Positions 6,947 to 13,949 of a stretch of DNA of 13,949 nt are shown piece after piece. Numbering within the stretch: the stretch's first letter is position 1; every line of letters begins with the position of its first letter. The stretch covers positions 1 to 13,949 of the forward strand of contig JAFAAT010000327.1 in assembly GCA_023426425.1 (NCBI GenBank). The letters run 5' to 3'. A program made the position numbers and the translations under genes. The DNA comes from Bacteroidota bacterium. Its GTDB lineage: Bacteria; Bacteroidota; Bacteroidia; Chitinophagales; Chitinophagaceae. The notes under the pieces were generated by a model. That model did no database searches. It worked only from the letters and a program-made list of their open reading frames with translations, and was not told the DNA's origin.

Positions 6947-7792
6947 ATGAACAAGACTGCTTTGGCCTGGGAAATCAGCGCGGACAAGAAATGGCAAGGA
7001 TACACTCTTCGGGAGATTTTATTTTACAAGGAACTGTTATTCCGATTTGTAAGAAGGGATGTGCTTAGTACCTACCAGCAAACTTTGTTGGGCAGGTTCT
7101 GGATTTTCCTACAGCCTTTACTTACGTCCTTTGTCTATGTAATTGTCTTTGGTTCATTTATCAAAACCTCGCCGAATGGTATTCCACAAGTACTCTTTTA
7201 TCTCACCGGCACTATTATCTGGAGTTTCTTTTCTGATAGTTTAACGGGGACGATGTACACGTTTACGAGTAACGCACAAATCTTCAGTAAAGTTTACTTC
7301 CCGAGAATCATCAGTCCGCTGAGCACAATTTGTACGCAATTCATCAGATTGGGGATTCAGGTTGCCTTATTCTTTACGATTTACTTCCTGTACACACTTT
7401 CTTATCCGAATCTGCTGATCAATACAAACATCTACATGATCCCTTTAATGCTGCTCTTTACCTCAGCTTTTGCCTTAGGTCTGGGGTTGATATTCAGCGT
7501 ACTGATAGCAAAATACCGGGACTTTGAAAACATCATACAATTTGGCTTGCGTCTATTCATGTTTGCCTCACCGGTCCTCTATTCTTCGGCTGTAATCCCT
7601 TCCGAATTTAGCTTCATTTACTGGTTAAACCCTTTAACCACAATGATTGAAACATTCAGGTCTGCATTCCTAACTCAGCAATACATACCACAAATATACT
7701 ATGTAATAACTGCTATTAATGTGACTTTAATGCTAGTTGTTGGCTTGATATTATTCAAAAGACAAGAGCAGATTGTGATGGATACAATTTAG
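6947..7792 (+). CDS. wzm: ABC-2 type polysaccharide export permease (Wzm-like)
   Basis: This is the membrane subunit of an ABC transporter that flips lipid-linked glycan (O-antigen, capsule or teichoic-acid type) across the inner membrane. It has 281 residues, the normal size for Wzm/TagG. The amphipathic N-terminal region has the family pattern RRDVLSTYQQTLLGRFW (36-52). About six hydrophobic segments follow (roughly 51-72, 81-100, 130-152, 161-188, 198-215, 252-270). The cytosolic loop carries YRDFENI (190-196), the usual coupling segment. ASPVLYSS (207-214) and LNPLT (227-231) are also typical. The start follows a purine-rich stretch (gaaaaaagtgaagg). It is the first gene of the plus-strand cluster and lies 11 bases before its ATPase partner. 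By eye it is more A/T-rich than its neighbours, which is common in surface-glycan genes. The exported glycan cannot be told from the sequence. Confidence 0.92.
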   Translation: MNKTALAWEISADKKWQGYTLREILFYKELLFRFVRRDVLSTYQQTLLGRFWIFLQPLLTSFVYVIVFGSFIKTSPNGIPQVLFYLTGTIIWSFFSDSLTGTMYTFTSNAQIFSKVYFPRIISPLSTICTQFIRLGIQVALFFTIYFLYTLSYPNLLINTNIYMIPLMLLFTSAFALGLGLIFSVLIAKYRDFENIIQFGLRLFMFASPVLYSSAVIPSEFSFIYWLNPLTTMIETFRSAFLTQQYIPQIYYVITAINVTLMLVVGLILFKRQEQIVMDTI

Positions 7793-7803
7793 ACGAAGCA
7801 GAT

Positions 7804-9111
7804 ATGGAGCGAATGTTACAAGTTGAAAACGTCTCGAAAGTTTACAGGTTAGGAGCGCTCAATTCTGAATCTTTAAAACAGAAGTTCCATGAGTGGTGGA
7901 ACAGCAGAATTCTAAAGACTGCTCCACCTTTACCAGATGAAGGGAATGATAGCAGTCGAATCTGGGCACTGAAAGATGTTAGTTTCGATGTCGCAGAAGG
8001 CGATGTTTTTGGATTTATAGGCAGCAATGGGGCTGGCAAGTCTACTTTACTAAAAATTATTTCACGCATTACCAGGCCTTCGAGGGGAAGGATTATAGGC
8101 AAAGGAAGAGTTGCCAGCCTACTTGAAGTAGGCACAGGATTTCATGGTGAGCTTTCGGGCAGAGAAAACATTTATCTGAACGGGCAGATTCTTGGGATGA
8201 AAAAAGCTGAGATTGACCGGAAGCTGGATGAAATTGTTGCCTTTTCAGGAGTGGAGCGGTTTCTGGACACGCCCGTTAAGCGGTATTCCAGCGGAATGTA
8301 TGTCCGACTTGCATTTTCAGTAGCATCCCATCTGGATGCGGAGGTTTTGATCATAGACGAGGCACTGGCAGTTGGCGATGAAGCTTTTCAGCGAAAATGT
8401 CTCACGCGCATGCGTGAGATATCAACACAGCAGGGTAAGACAGTCCTACTCGTCAGCCACTACCTGCAGGCACTGAAGTCACTCTGTAACAAAGTAGTCT
8501 ATCTGGACCAAGGCAAAATTGCCGACATAGGCAAACCTGACAAAGTCATTGCTAATTATCTGAAGGGTGAAAAGGTGGAATACCTGAGTCAGGAATACGA
8601 GCAACCTGAGGACGCCCCGGGCAACGAACATATACGCATCAAGAAAGCTACGATTAACCCGCAATATATACGTTCTGATCAGGTAATTGATGTAAGAACC
8701 CCGCTGCATATCAACTTTGAGTTTTGGTACAGATCACTTGCGGAAGGCAGTCTGACGGTAGGTGTCCATTTGTTTACGCTTGCTGGAGATTTCGTTTTTG
8801 ATGTTTGTTCCGATGAATGCACCCTTAATGATGGAGTTGTTTCCGGCTGCTGTACGATTCCGGGAAATTTTTTAAACGATGGATCCTATTACCTCTCTCT
8901 AGTGTTCGTGCGAAATGGCGTAGAACGGTTGTATTACTTCGAAGCATGCCTTTCGTTTGACGTTGAAGATTTCCGGCTTCACCAGAAATGGACCGGAAAG
9001 TGGCCGGGTGTCGTTCGACCACAGTTTCCAGTAACACTATCACAATTGAATTACCCAATAAAATCTGCAACCCATGTTCAACCCATACAACATCCAGCAC
9101 CTGCAGCTTAA
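7804..9111 (+). CDS. wzt: ABC transporter ATPase with C-terminal glycan-recognition domain (Wzt-like)
   Basis: This is the ATPase subunit that pairs with the upstream permease. The nucleotide-binding domain (1-255) has Walker A GSNGAGKST (73-81), signature YSSGM (161-165), Walker B VLIIDEALAVGD (181-192, with E186 catalytic) and the H-loop SH (218-219). An insert before Walker A (about 20-52, SLKQKFHEWW) is typical of the polysaccharide-export subfamily. About 180 further residues follow the ATPase. Residues 275-405 look like beta strands (HINFEFWYR, TVGVHLFTLAGDFVFD, GSYYLSLVFVRNG), the pattern of the Wzt C-terminal carbohydrate-binding domain. In the E. coli O8/O9a systems that domain recognises the terminal cap of the finished O-antigen. 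An alternative start is the Met at residue 4. The 3' end overlaps the next gene by 38 bases. Confidence 0.93.
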   Translation: MERMLQVENVSKVYRLGALNSESLKQKFHEWWNSRILKTAPPLPDEGNDSSRIWALKDVSFDVAEGDVFGFIGSNGAGKSTLLKIISRITRPSRGRIIGKGRVASLLEVGTGFHGELSGRENIYLNGQILGMKKAEIDRKLDEIVAFSGVERFLDTPVKRYSSGMYVRLAFSVASHLDAEVLIIDEALAVGDEAFQRKCLTRMREISTQQGKTVLLVSHYLQALKSLCNKVVYLDQGKIADIGKPDKVIANYLKGEKVEYLSQEYEQPEDAPGNEHIRIKKATINPQYIRSDQVIDVRTPLHINFEFWYRSLAEGSLTVGVHLFTLAGDFVFDVCSDECTLNDGVVSGCCTIPGNFLNDGSYYLSLVFVRNGVERLYYFEACLSFDVEDFRLHQKWTGKWPGVVRPQFPVTLSQLNYPIKSATHVQPIQHPAPAA

Positions 9112-11149
9112 CGGATTTAAGAACCTGATACCGCCCAGGGTGAACAGTTTTATTGTTTTTTGGTGGGGAACCATTCCCCTAGGACATGTCTGGGTGGAAA
9201 ACCATCTTTTGAGCGCGCCGATCTATGAATTTCAAAAAGCCATTGTAGACTCTGTCTGGAAAGCATTGACCCACTACCTGTCCGGCACATCTGTTTTCGA
9301 CGGCCTTTATGAACTCTTGCTCAATGAGGATGCCGAGAAAGCTGCGAGCGTGCTTGAGACTGGATTTTGTGAAGCAGCCAACAGGCTACCTGCGCCCATA
9401 GATGCACCCATCTCAGTAGTAATATGCACAAGGAACAGGCCGCGGGCTTTGTGGGAATGCATTAAAGGTTTGATGGCATCTACCGACAAAAATTTTGAGT
9501 TGATAGTAGTTGACAATGCGTCAGATAATCAGTCTACTCAGGAAGTAGTTGAGTGCTTTGCGGGTGTTCGATACATCCGGGAGGATCGGAAAGGCCTGGA
9601 CATTGCGAGAAATACGGGTGCAAGAATGGCGACCCACAACATTGTCGCCTATACGGACGATGATGTCTATGTTGATAAAGACTGGATCACAAGCATCAAG
9701 AGGGCTTTCCATGACCCGCTTACTATGGCTGTTACGGGCCTGGTGTTGCCACTGGAATTACGTACTAAGTCGCAATACATTTTTGAGAAGGACTGGGGTT
9801 TTAACCGTGGGTATGTACCATTGAAGTTTGACCACAGCTATTTCATGAATAATGTTGACTTCGGAGTGCCTGTATGGGAGATTGGGGCAGGTGCGAACAT
9901 GGCATTCCGCAAGGAGGCTTTTGAGCTTGTAGGTTTTTTCGATGAGCGTCTCGACGTAGGCGCTTCCGGTTGCAGCGGGGATTCGGAAATGTGGTACCGG
10001 ATACTTGCAGAAGGGTGGAACTGTAATTACGTTCCGACGGCGGTTACCTATCACCAGCATAGAGAGACTAAGCGTGACCTTCAACGCCAGATCTTCTACT
10101 ACATGCGCGGGCAGGTAAGTTCGTTGCTCGTACAATATGAGAATTATGGTCACCAGGGAAATATGGACCGGATTCAAAAGGGTTTACATGAATACTATTC
10201 GAACCGGATCAAAGATTTTTTGCAGGGCAAGGAAACAGCAAGAGTTAACACACTGTTCTCCGAAATCAGGGGCTGTATTTCAGGGTGGAAGTACTACCAT
10301 GAACGTCAGAATGAAAGGAGAACAGATTTAGTCAGTCCCTGCGAGTCTTTGTCAAAGGATGTACAAATCACCGACAGCTCGCGTGTGTCTGTAGTCATCC
10401 CCTGCTTCAATCATGGACAGTATCTGGAAGAAGCAATTCTCAGTGTTCTCAGACAAACCTACAGCCATTACGAGATAATTGTAGTAGATGATGGCTCCAC
10501 TGACGACACAAATATGATTTGTGACCGATACAGAGAACAGATAAGATATGTGAGGGTTGAAAGAGTAGGTTTATCAGCAGCACGAAATATTGGAGTTCAA
10601 TTCAGTACGGGAGATTTCCTGGTATTCCTGGATGCTGATGACATCCTTTATCCAAACGCGCTTGAAATAAACCTATTCTATTTCAAAGAATACCGGTGGG
10701 CGGCATTTGTCTCCGGAGGTCACGACCGCATAGACAAAGATGGAAATCTTCTGCCGTCAAAGCCGCCGGTGCAGAAGATCGGTGGAAACTATGGCGCGTT
10801 ATTACAAGGGAATTACATTGGCATGGAAGGCACAGTCATGTACCGGAGGGCATTGTTCTTTGCGTTCCATTTTGACCCGAAGCTCAAGGCTTGCGAAGAT
10901 TATGACCTCAACCTGCGTATAGCACGGTATTTTTCCTGTGTCAGTCACACAGTAAAAATTGCAGGGTACAGAATACATACGGAGAATATGTCCCACAATA
11001 AGAAGATGATGTATGAAATGGCGATAAATGTGCTCCAACAGCAGGAAAAGCTCCTGACGCTGGAGGAAGAGAAAATAAACTACGACCTGGGAATTCAGTA
11101 CTGGACAAATTACTATCTGGCAGAAGAGACTATGCCTAAACTGTATTAA
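9074..11149 (+). CDS. tandem two-domain GT2 glycosyltransferase (691 aa)
   Basis: One polypeptide carries two complete GT-A folds of family GT2. Domain 1 (about 113-345) has ISVVICTRNRP, VVDNAS (145-150), the metal-binding TDDDV (194-198), a GDSEMWYR segment (302-309) near the expected catalytic base, and HQHR (327-330). Domain 2 (about 438-640) has VSVVIPCFNHG, VDDGSTDD (471-478), LDADD (519-523) and EDYDLNLR (608-615). Both metal motifs are intact, so both halves could be active. The first 110 residues form an extension with a strand-like IVFWWGTIPLGHVWVEN (27-43) and no known function. Residues 345-435 form a charged linker. The chosen ATG overlaps wzt by 38 bases; a GTG at 9140 (residue 23) would remove the overlap but cut close to the strand-like segment. 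In the pathway it probably adds sugars to the lipid-linked chain in the cytoplasm. Confidence 0.9.
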   Translation: MFNPYNIQHLQLNGFKNLIPPRVNSFIVFWWGTIPLGHVWVENHLLSAPIYEFQKAIVDSVWKALTHYLSGTSVFDGLYELLLNEDAEKAASVLETGFCEAANRLPAPIDAPISVVICTRNRPRALWECIKGLMASTDKNFELIVVDNASDNQSTQEVVECFAGVRYIREDRKGLDIARNTGARMATHNIVAYTDDDVYVDKDWITSIKRAFHDPLTMAVTGLVLPLELRTKSQYIFEKDWGFNRGYVPLKFDHSYFMNNVDFGVPVWEIGAGANMAFRKEAFELVGFFDERLDVGASGCSGDSEMWYRILAEGWNCNYVPTAVTYHQHRETKRDLQRQIFYYMRGQVSSLLVQYENYGHQGNMDRIQKGLHEYYSNRIKDFLQGKETARVNTLFSEIRGCISGWKYYHERQNERRTDLVSPCESLSKDVQITDSSRVSVVIPCFNHGQYLEEAILSVLRQTYSHYEIIVVDDGSTDDTNMICDRYREQIRYVRVERVGLSAARNIGVQFSTGDFLVFLDADDILYPNALEINLFYFKEYRWAAFVSGGHDRIDKDGNLLPSKPPVQKIGGNYGALLQGNYIGMEGTVMYRRALFFAFHFDPKLKACEDYDLNLRIARYFSCVSHTVKIAGYRIHTENMSHNKKMMYEMAINVLQQQEKLLTLEEEKINYDLGIQYWTNYYLAEETMPKLY

Positions 11150-11150
11150 C

Positions 11151-12197
11151 ATGGACGAGAGAACACCACAAGCTCCACCTGAGATTGCACCTATTTCAGA
11201 TGGGCTCGCCCGCCCTAAATGGTCAGTCATGATACCTGCATACAACTGCTCTCGGTATCTCACTGCCGCCTTAACTGCAGTGCTGAGCCAGGATCCTAGA
11301 AGTGAAGAGATGCAGATTGAAGTGGTTGATGATTTTAGTACTGATGCTGATGTACGTGCACTCGTAAGTAGAGTCGGTAAGGGAAGGGTTGGATATTACA
11401 GACAACCCAGGAACATGGGGAGTTTACGGAATTTCGAGACCTGTATAAATCGTGCCCGAGGCGAGTATGTGCACATCCTTCATGGGGATGATGTTGTTAA
11501 ACCAGGGTTCTATAAAGAGATCCAAAATCTTTTCAACAGATTCCCCAACGCCGGTGCTGCTTTTACGGACTTTATCTACATCAATGAATCCGGTCAGGAA
11601 CTATATACAGAGGAAAAGAGGATACTTGATGAACCGGGTATCCCTGAAGGCTGGCTGGAGACAATTGCTTCGGGACAACGCATTCAGCCACCCGCAATCG
11701 TAGTAAAACGTGAAGTTTATGAAAGGCTTGGCAGCTTCTTTGCGGTTCACTATGGAGAGGACTGGGAGATGTGGACCCGTATAGCCGCACATTATCCAGT
11801 GGCACATTCACCACGATTTCTTGCACAGTACAGGATCCACACGAATAATATAACCAGCCGGTCTTTCCTGACGGGGCAGAATGTGAGGGACATTAATAAA
11901 GTGATCAATATCATACAGCAATACCTTCCGGAAGAGCTTAGGCCCACGCTGAAAAGAGCTGCCCGCAGGAACTTTTCTATCTACTTTGCGAAGGTTTCAG
12001 ATAAGATTTACCACGAGTATAAGAACCCTCCGGCCGCATTAAGACATATAAGGGAGGCTCTCAGCTTACATACGAATCGCACCACACTGTACTATTTCGC
12101 AAAACTCTGGCTTAAGAAAATGATTAGGTATCGATATGAGACTATCTATCCGCAGCCCTCATCTCAAGTTTTCACTTTAAACACCGAAAGGGTCTGA
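11151..12197 (+). CDS. GT2 family glycosyltransferase
   Basis: A 348-residue inverting glycosyltransferase with one GT-A domain. WSVMIPAYNCSRYL (24-37) opens the fold. VVDDFSTDA (58-66) contacts the nucleotide, HGDD (111-114) replaces the usual DxD as the metal-binding motif, and GEDWEMW (202-208) contains the likely catalytic base. A C-terminal region of about 120 mostly helical, basic residues (NVRDINKVINIIQQ onward) may touch the membrane or partner enzymes. A proline-rich leader of about 20 residues precedes the domain. It begins 1 base after the stop of the double-domain enzyme and ends 1 base before the next start, so translation of the three genes is probably coupled. Donor and acceptor sugars are unknown. 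Confidence 0.9.
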   Translation: MDERTPQAPPEIAPISDGLARPKWSVMIPAYNCSRYLTAALTAVLSQDPRSEEMQIEVVDDFSTDADVRALVSRVGKGRVGYYRQPRNMGSLRNFETCINRARGEYVHILHGDDVVKPGFYKEIQNLFNRFPNAGAAFTDFIYINESGQELYTEEKRILDEPGIPEGWLETIASGQRIQPPAIVVKREVYERLGSFFAVHYGEDWEMWTRIAAHYPVAHSPRFLAQYRIHTNNITSRSFLTGQNVRDINKVINIIQQYLPEELRPTLKRAARRNFSIYFAKVSDKIYHEYKNPPAALRHIREALSLHTNRTTLYYFAKLWLKKMIRYRYETIYPQPSSQVFTLNTERV

Positions 12198-12198
12198 C

Positions 12199-13002
12199 AT
12201 GCTATTTTCTGTCATCATTCCAACTTGTAACCGCGATAAACTTTTATGCAGGTGTCTCGACAGAATACTTCCACCCTATCAACAGCTAAGTAGCGAGTTG
12301 TATGAGGTCATAGTTGCAGATGATAATGCGGACGATCATCTGGTAGATGAACTAAAGGGGTACTATCCGACCGTCAAGGTAGTTAAGGGTCCGCGCAGGG
12401 GACCGGCAGCAAACAGAAATGCAGGCGCAAGGATGGCAAAGGGAAGGTGGCTTGTGTTCATAGACGATGATTGTCTCCCTGGGGACTACCTGCTTTCCAC
12501 CTATAAAAAGGAGGTGGAAAAGAATCATGTCAAGGTTCTGGAAGGTTGCACGATCGTGGATCGGCAACGAATGCGGTTTGATGAGGAAGCGCCCTACAAT
12601 TGGTTTGGCGGCAATATGTGGTCTTGCAATTTTGCTATTGAAAAGGATTTCTTTTTTGGTCTTGGCGGCTTCGATGAAAAGTTCATATACCCTTGCCTGG
12701 AAGACGTTGACCTAAGAGTAAGAATAGAGAGAAGTGAGACTATTGCTTTCGTGCCACTTGCTGTAGTCGTGCATGAATGGAGACGAAAGACTGCATTTCG
12801 CGATCTCAGGAAGCAGCTTCACGCGCATAAATATTTTTACAAAAAGCACTCTCAGTACAGCGTAAGACATATATTTAGCAGAATCTCGAGGTTTTTCAAA
12901 GAATCCGTGAAACTCACTGCAGAACTGCTAAAGTATTCCTTCAAAGGATTTTGGGCATATATCGAAAAAATGATTCTCTATTTCCTGCTGATATTTGCCT
13001 AG
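12199..13002 (+). CDS. GT2 family glycosyltransferase, last gene of cluster
   Basis: A 267-residue GT2 enzyme. Motifs are SVIIPTCNRDKLL (4-16), VADDNADD (39-46), GPAANRNAGARMAKG (68-82), a typical donor-binding stretch, then FIDDDCLPGD (87-96) with the metal-binding Asp residues, and CLEDVDLRVRI (166-176) with the likely catalytic base. VVHEWRRKTAFRD (189-201) is common in this subgroup. The C-terminus (about 245-267, FWAYIEKMILYFLLIFA) is hydrophobic and could anchor the protein to the inner membrane. It starts 1 base after the preceding stop codon. It is the last plus-strand gene; only 33 bases separate it from the convergent methyltransferase gene, and no clear terminator hairpin was found there. 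Confidence 0.9.
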   Translation: MLFSVIIPTCNRDKLLCRCLDRILPPYQQLSSELYEVIVADDNADDHLVDELKGYYPTVKVVKGPRRGPAANRNAGARMAKGRWLVFIDDDCLPGDYLLSTYKKEVEKNHVKVLEGCTIVDRQRMRFDEEAPYNWFGGNMWSCNFAIEKDFFFGLGGFDEKFIYPCLEDVDLRVRIERSETIAFVPLAVVVHEWRRKTAFRDLRKQLHAHKYFYKKHSQYSVRHIFSRISRFFKESVKLTAELLKYSFKGFWAYIEKMILYFLLIFA

Positions 13003-13035
13003 TGCTCAGGAAGAAAGGGCAATTAAGTCAGTATT

Positions 13036-13800
13036 TCAATGGCGTGAGACAATAAGCCTTAAAGCACCGGTAAATTCAGGCATTGTCCTGTGGGAACCGT
13101 ATTTACGGTCCCACTCCCCGGACTTGAGATCAGCAGCGAGCGCGGTGACGTAAACTTCTTCCAGGCCCTCAGGCAGGAACCCCCATGCTGACTGTGCCTC
13201 TCTGATCTGTTTGTCAAGGAATGCTTCCGGCCGACCATAAAAAGCTTCCTGAAACCCGTCCAGGCAATGGAATGGTACAGGCACTTTAATTACTTCACAG
13301 TTGCCGCCCAAATGATCGACAATTGTAGCAATGCGCGGGTATCTACTCCGCTCCACTTCTATCAACTGCGGGAAGTAATTTATGTTCCAAAACTCGTTCA
13401 GTGCATCCGGGTCAAATGTCATCACCACGACGGGTCCGCGGGTTACCCTGCGCATCTCGCAAAGACCCCTTCCTAAATCCGGCCAGTGGTGCACCGTCAC
13501 GATAGCCATTGATGCGTCAAATGAGTGATCGTCGAAAGGCAAATCCTCTGCCACGCCGATTACGGCAGGTGGCTTGCCTGTGGCTAATCGCTGTTTCCTC
13601 ATGCTGGCAGAGGGCTCCACTGCCAGCACATACCGGCCTTCGGGCTCATAAGAACCTGCACCCGCTCCGACGTTCAGGATTGTCTTTGCATCTCCAAGCT
13701 CTTTATGAATGTAAGCTGCTATTGCCGGATCGGTGCGTCGCACACCGGAGTAGCTGGTTTTCATTGATTCGTAGTCAAAAGCAGAGTCGGCGAGTTTCAT
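13036..13800 (-). CDS. class I SAM-dependent methyltransferase
   Basis: A 254-residue methyltransferase of the Methyltransf_11 / UbiE-like kind. Motif I is ILNVGAGAGSYEP (41-53) and the acidic residue at the end of strand 2 is E62 in AVEPS. AEDLPFDDHSFDASMA (84-99) is the motif II region, followed by VHHWPDL (103-109) and the helix and strand of motif III (CEMRRVTRGPVVVMTF). The Rossmann core is followed by about 110 residues with no known motif that probably select the substrate. An alternative start is M13. It is convergent with the glycan cluster, so it is not in that operon. The substrate is unknown. A role in methylating the exported glycan is possible but not supported by anything beyond position. 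No promoter could be recognised upstream. Confidence 0.87.
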   Translation of the reverse strand: MKLADSAFDYESMKTSYSGVRRTDPAIAAYIHKELGDAKTILNVGAGAGSYEPEGRYVLAVEPSASMRKQRLATGKPPAVIGVAEDLPFDDHSFDASMAIVTVHHWPDLGRGLCEMRRVTRGPVVVMTFDPDALNEFWNINYFPQLIEVERSRYPRIATIVDHLGGNCEVIKVPVPFHCLDGFQEAFYGRPEAFLDKQIREAQSAWGFLPEGLEEVYVTALAADLKSGEWDRKYGSHRTMPEFTGALRLIVSRH

Positions 13801-13949
13801 AAAAACGATATTACCGAAAACAGATGAATTATGTCGAAATGTTCTGTCATTAGTCGGAGCAGCACATTTGAGAGGTATCCAAAAAAAGCGAGGTAGCGAA
13901 AAACCATTCTCGGTGTTTACACGCCTTCATAGCGCCTTCATAACGCCTT
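13801..13949. other. intergenic stretch at right edge, no recognised gene
   Basis: Upstream of the methyltransferase start. It holds the edge repeat and, on the minus strand, 32 codons open from the edge to a TAA at 13850-13852. That length without a stop is expected by chance fairly often, so the stretch is not called a gene here. A T-rich run on the minus strand lies near 13881-13887. Confidence 0.4.
13922..13949. repeat. 11-bp tandem repeat, cut by the window edge
   Basis: CGCCTTCATAG (13922-13932) is followed directly by CGCCTTCATAA (13933-13943) and then CGCCTT at the last bases. That gives at least 2.5 units of CGCCTTCATAR, and the array may continue past the edge. The unit length is not a multiple of three, so it is unlikely to be coding repeats. 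Confidence 0.7.

Noticed and set aside
12995..13022. TTGCC...GGCAA pair at the convergent end of the glycan cluster
   Set aside because: Five base pairs around an 18-base loop without a T-tract is too weak for a bidirectional terminator.

Overview
The window reads as chromosome of a Bacteroidota bacterium, most likely close to Chitinophagales/Chitinophagaceae. The support is indirect. Two promoters have the Bacteroidota form (TTTG, 19 bases, TAnnTTTG or close to it). Start codons are preceded by A-rich sequence rather than clear Shine-Dalgarno motifs. There is an EGF-like lipoprotein of a type common in that group. No mobile element, CRISPR array or rRNA gene was seen.

Layout. (1) 1-948, minus: 5' part of a class V aminotransferase gene that runs off the left edge. 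(2) 1041-3133, minus: a stable-RNA/translation operon with a strong promoter, then tRNA-Thr(UGU), tRNA-Tyr(GUA), tRNA-Gly(UCC), tRNA-Thr(GGU), tuf (EF-Tu) and a perfect 11-bp terminator hairpin. The gene order is that of the E. coli thrU-tyrU-glyT-thrT-tufB operon. Two hairpins flank the last tRNA and may be RNA-processing sites. (3) 3229-6705, minus: a three-subunit proton-translocating transhydrogenase operon, pntAA-pntAB-pntB, followed 9 bases later by an EGF-like lipoprotein gene. (4) 6947-13002, plus: a tightly packed glycan export and assembly cluster. It holds an ABC-2 permease (Wzm-like), an ATPase with a C-terminal extension (Wzt-like), a 691-residue protein with two GT2 glycosyltransferase domains, and two single-domain GT2 enzymes. 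(5) 13036-13800, minus: a class I SAM methyltransferase gene convergent with the cluster. (6) 13801-13949: no recognised gene; an 11-bp tandem repeat runs off the right edge.

How the genes may work together. In ABC-transporter-dependent polysaccharide export, cytoplasmic glycosyltransferases build a lipid-linked chain, Wzt's C-terminal domain may recognise the finished chain or its cap, and Wzm/Wzt flip it across the inner membrane. The five plus-strand genes fit that scheme, with the double-domain enzyme as candidate chain extender. No initiating transferase, sugar-nucleotide enzyme or ligase lies in the window, so the pathway must use genes elsewhere. The pnt genes couple the proton gradient to NADPH formation and look unrelated to the glycan genes.

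Nothing here is clearly a new system. The best leads are the double glycosyltransferase, the lipoprotein tied to the pnt operon, the hairpins between the tRNA and tuf genes, and the repeat at the right edge.
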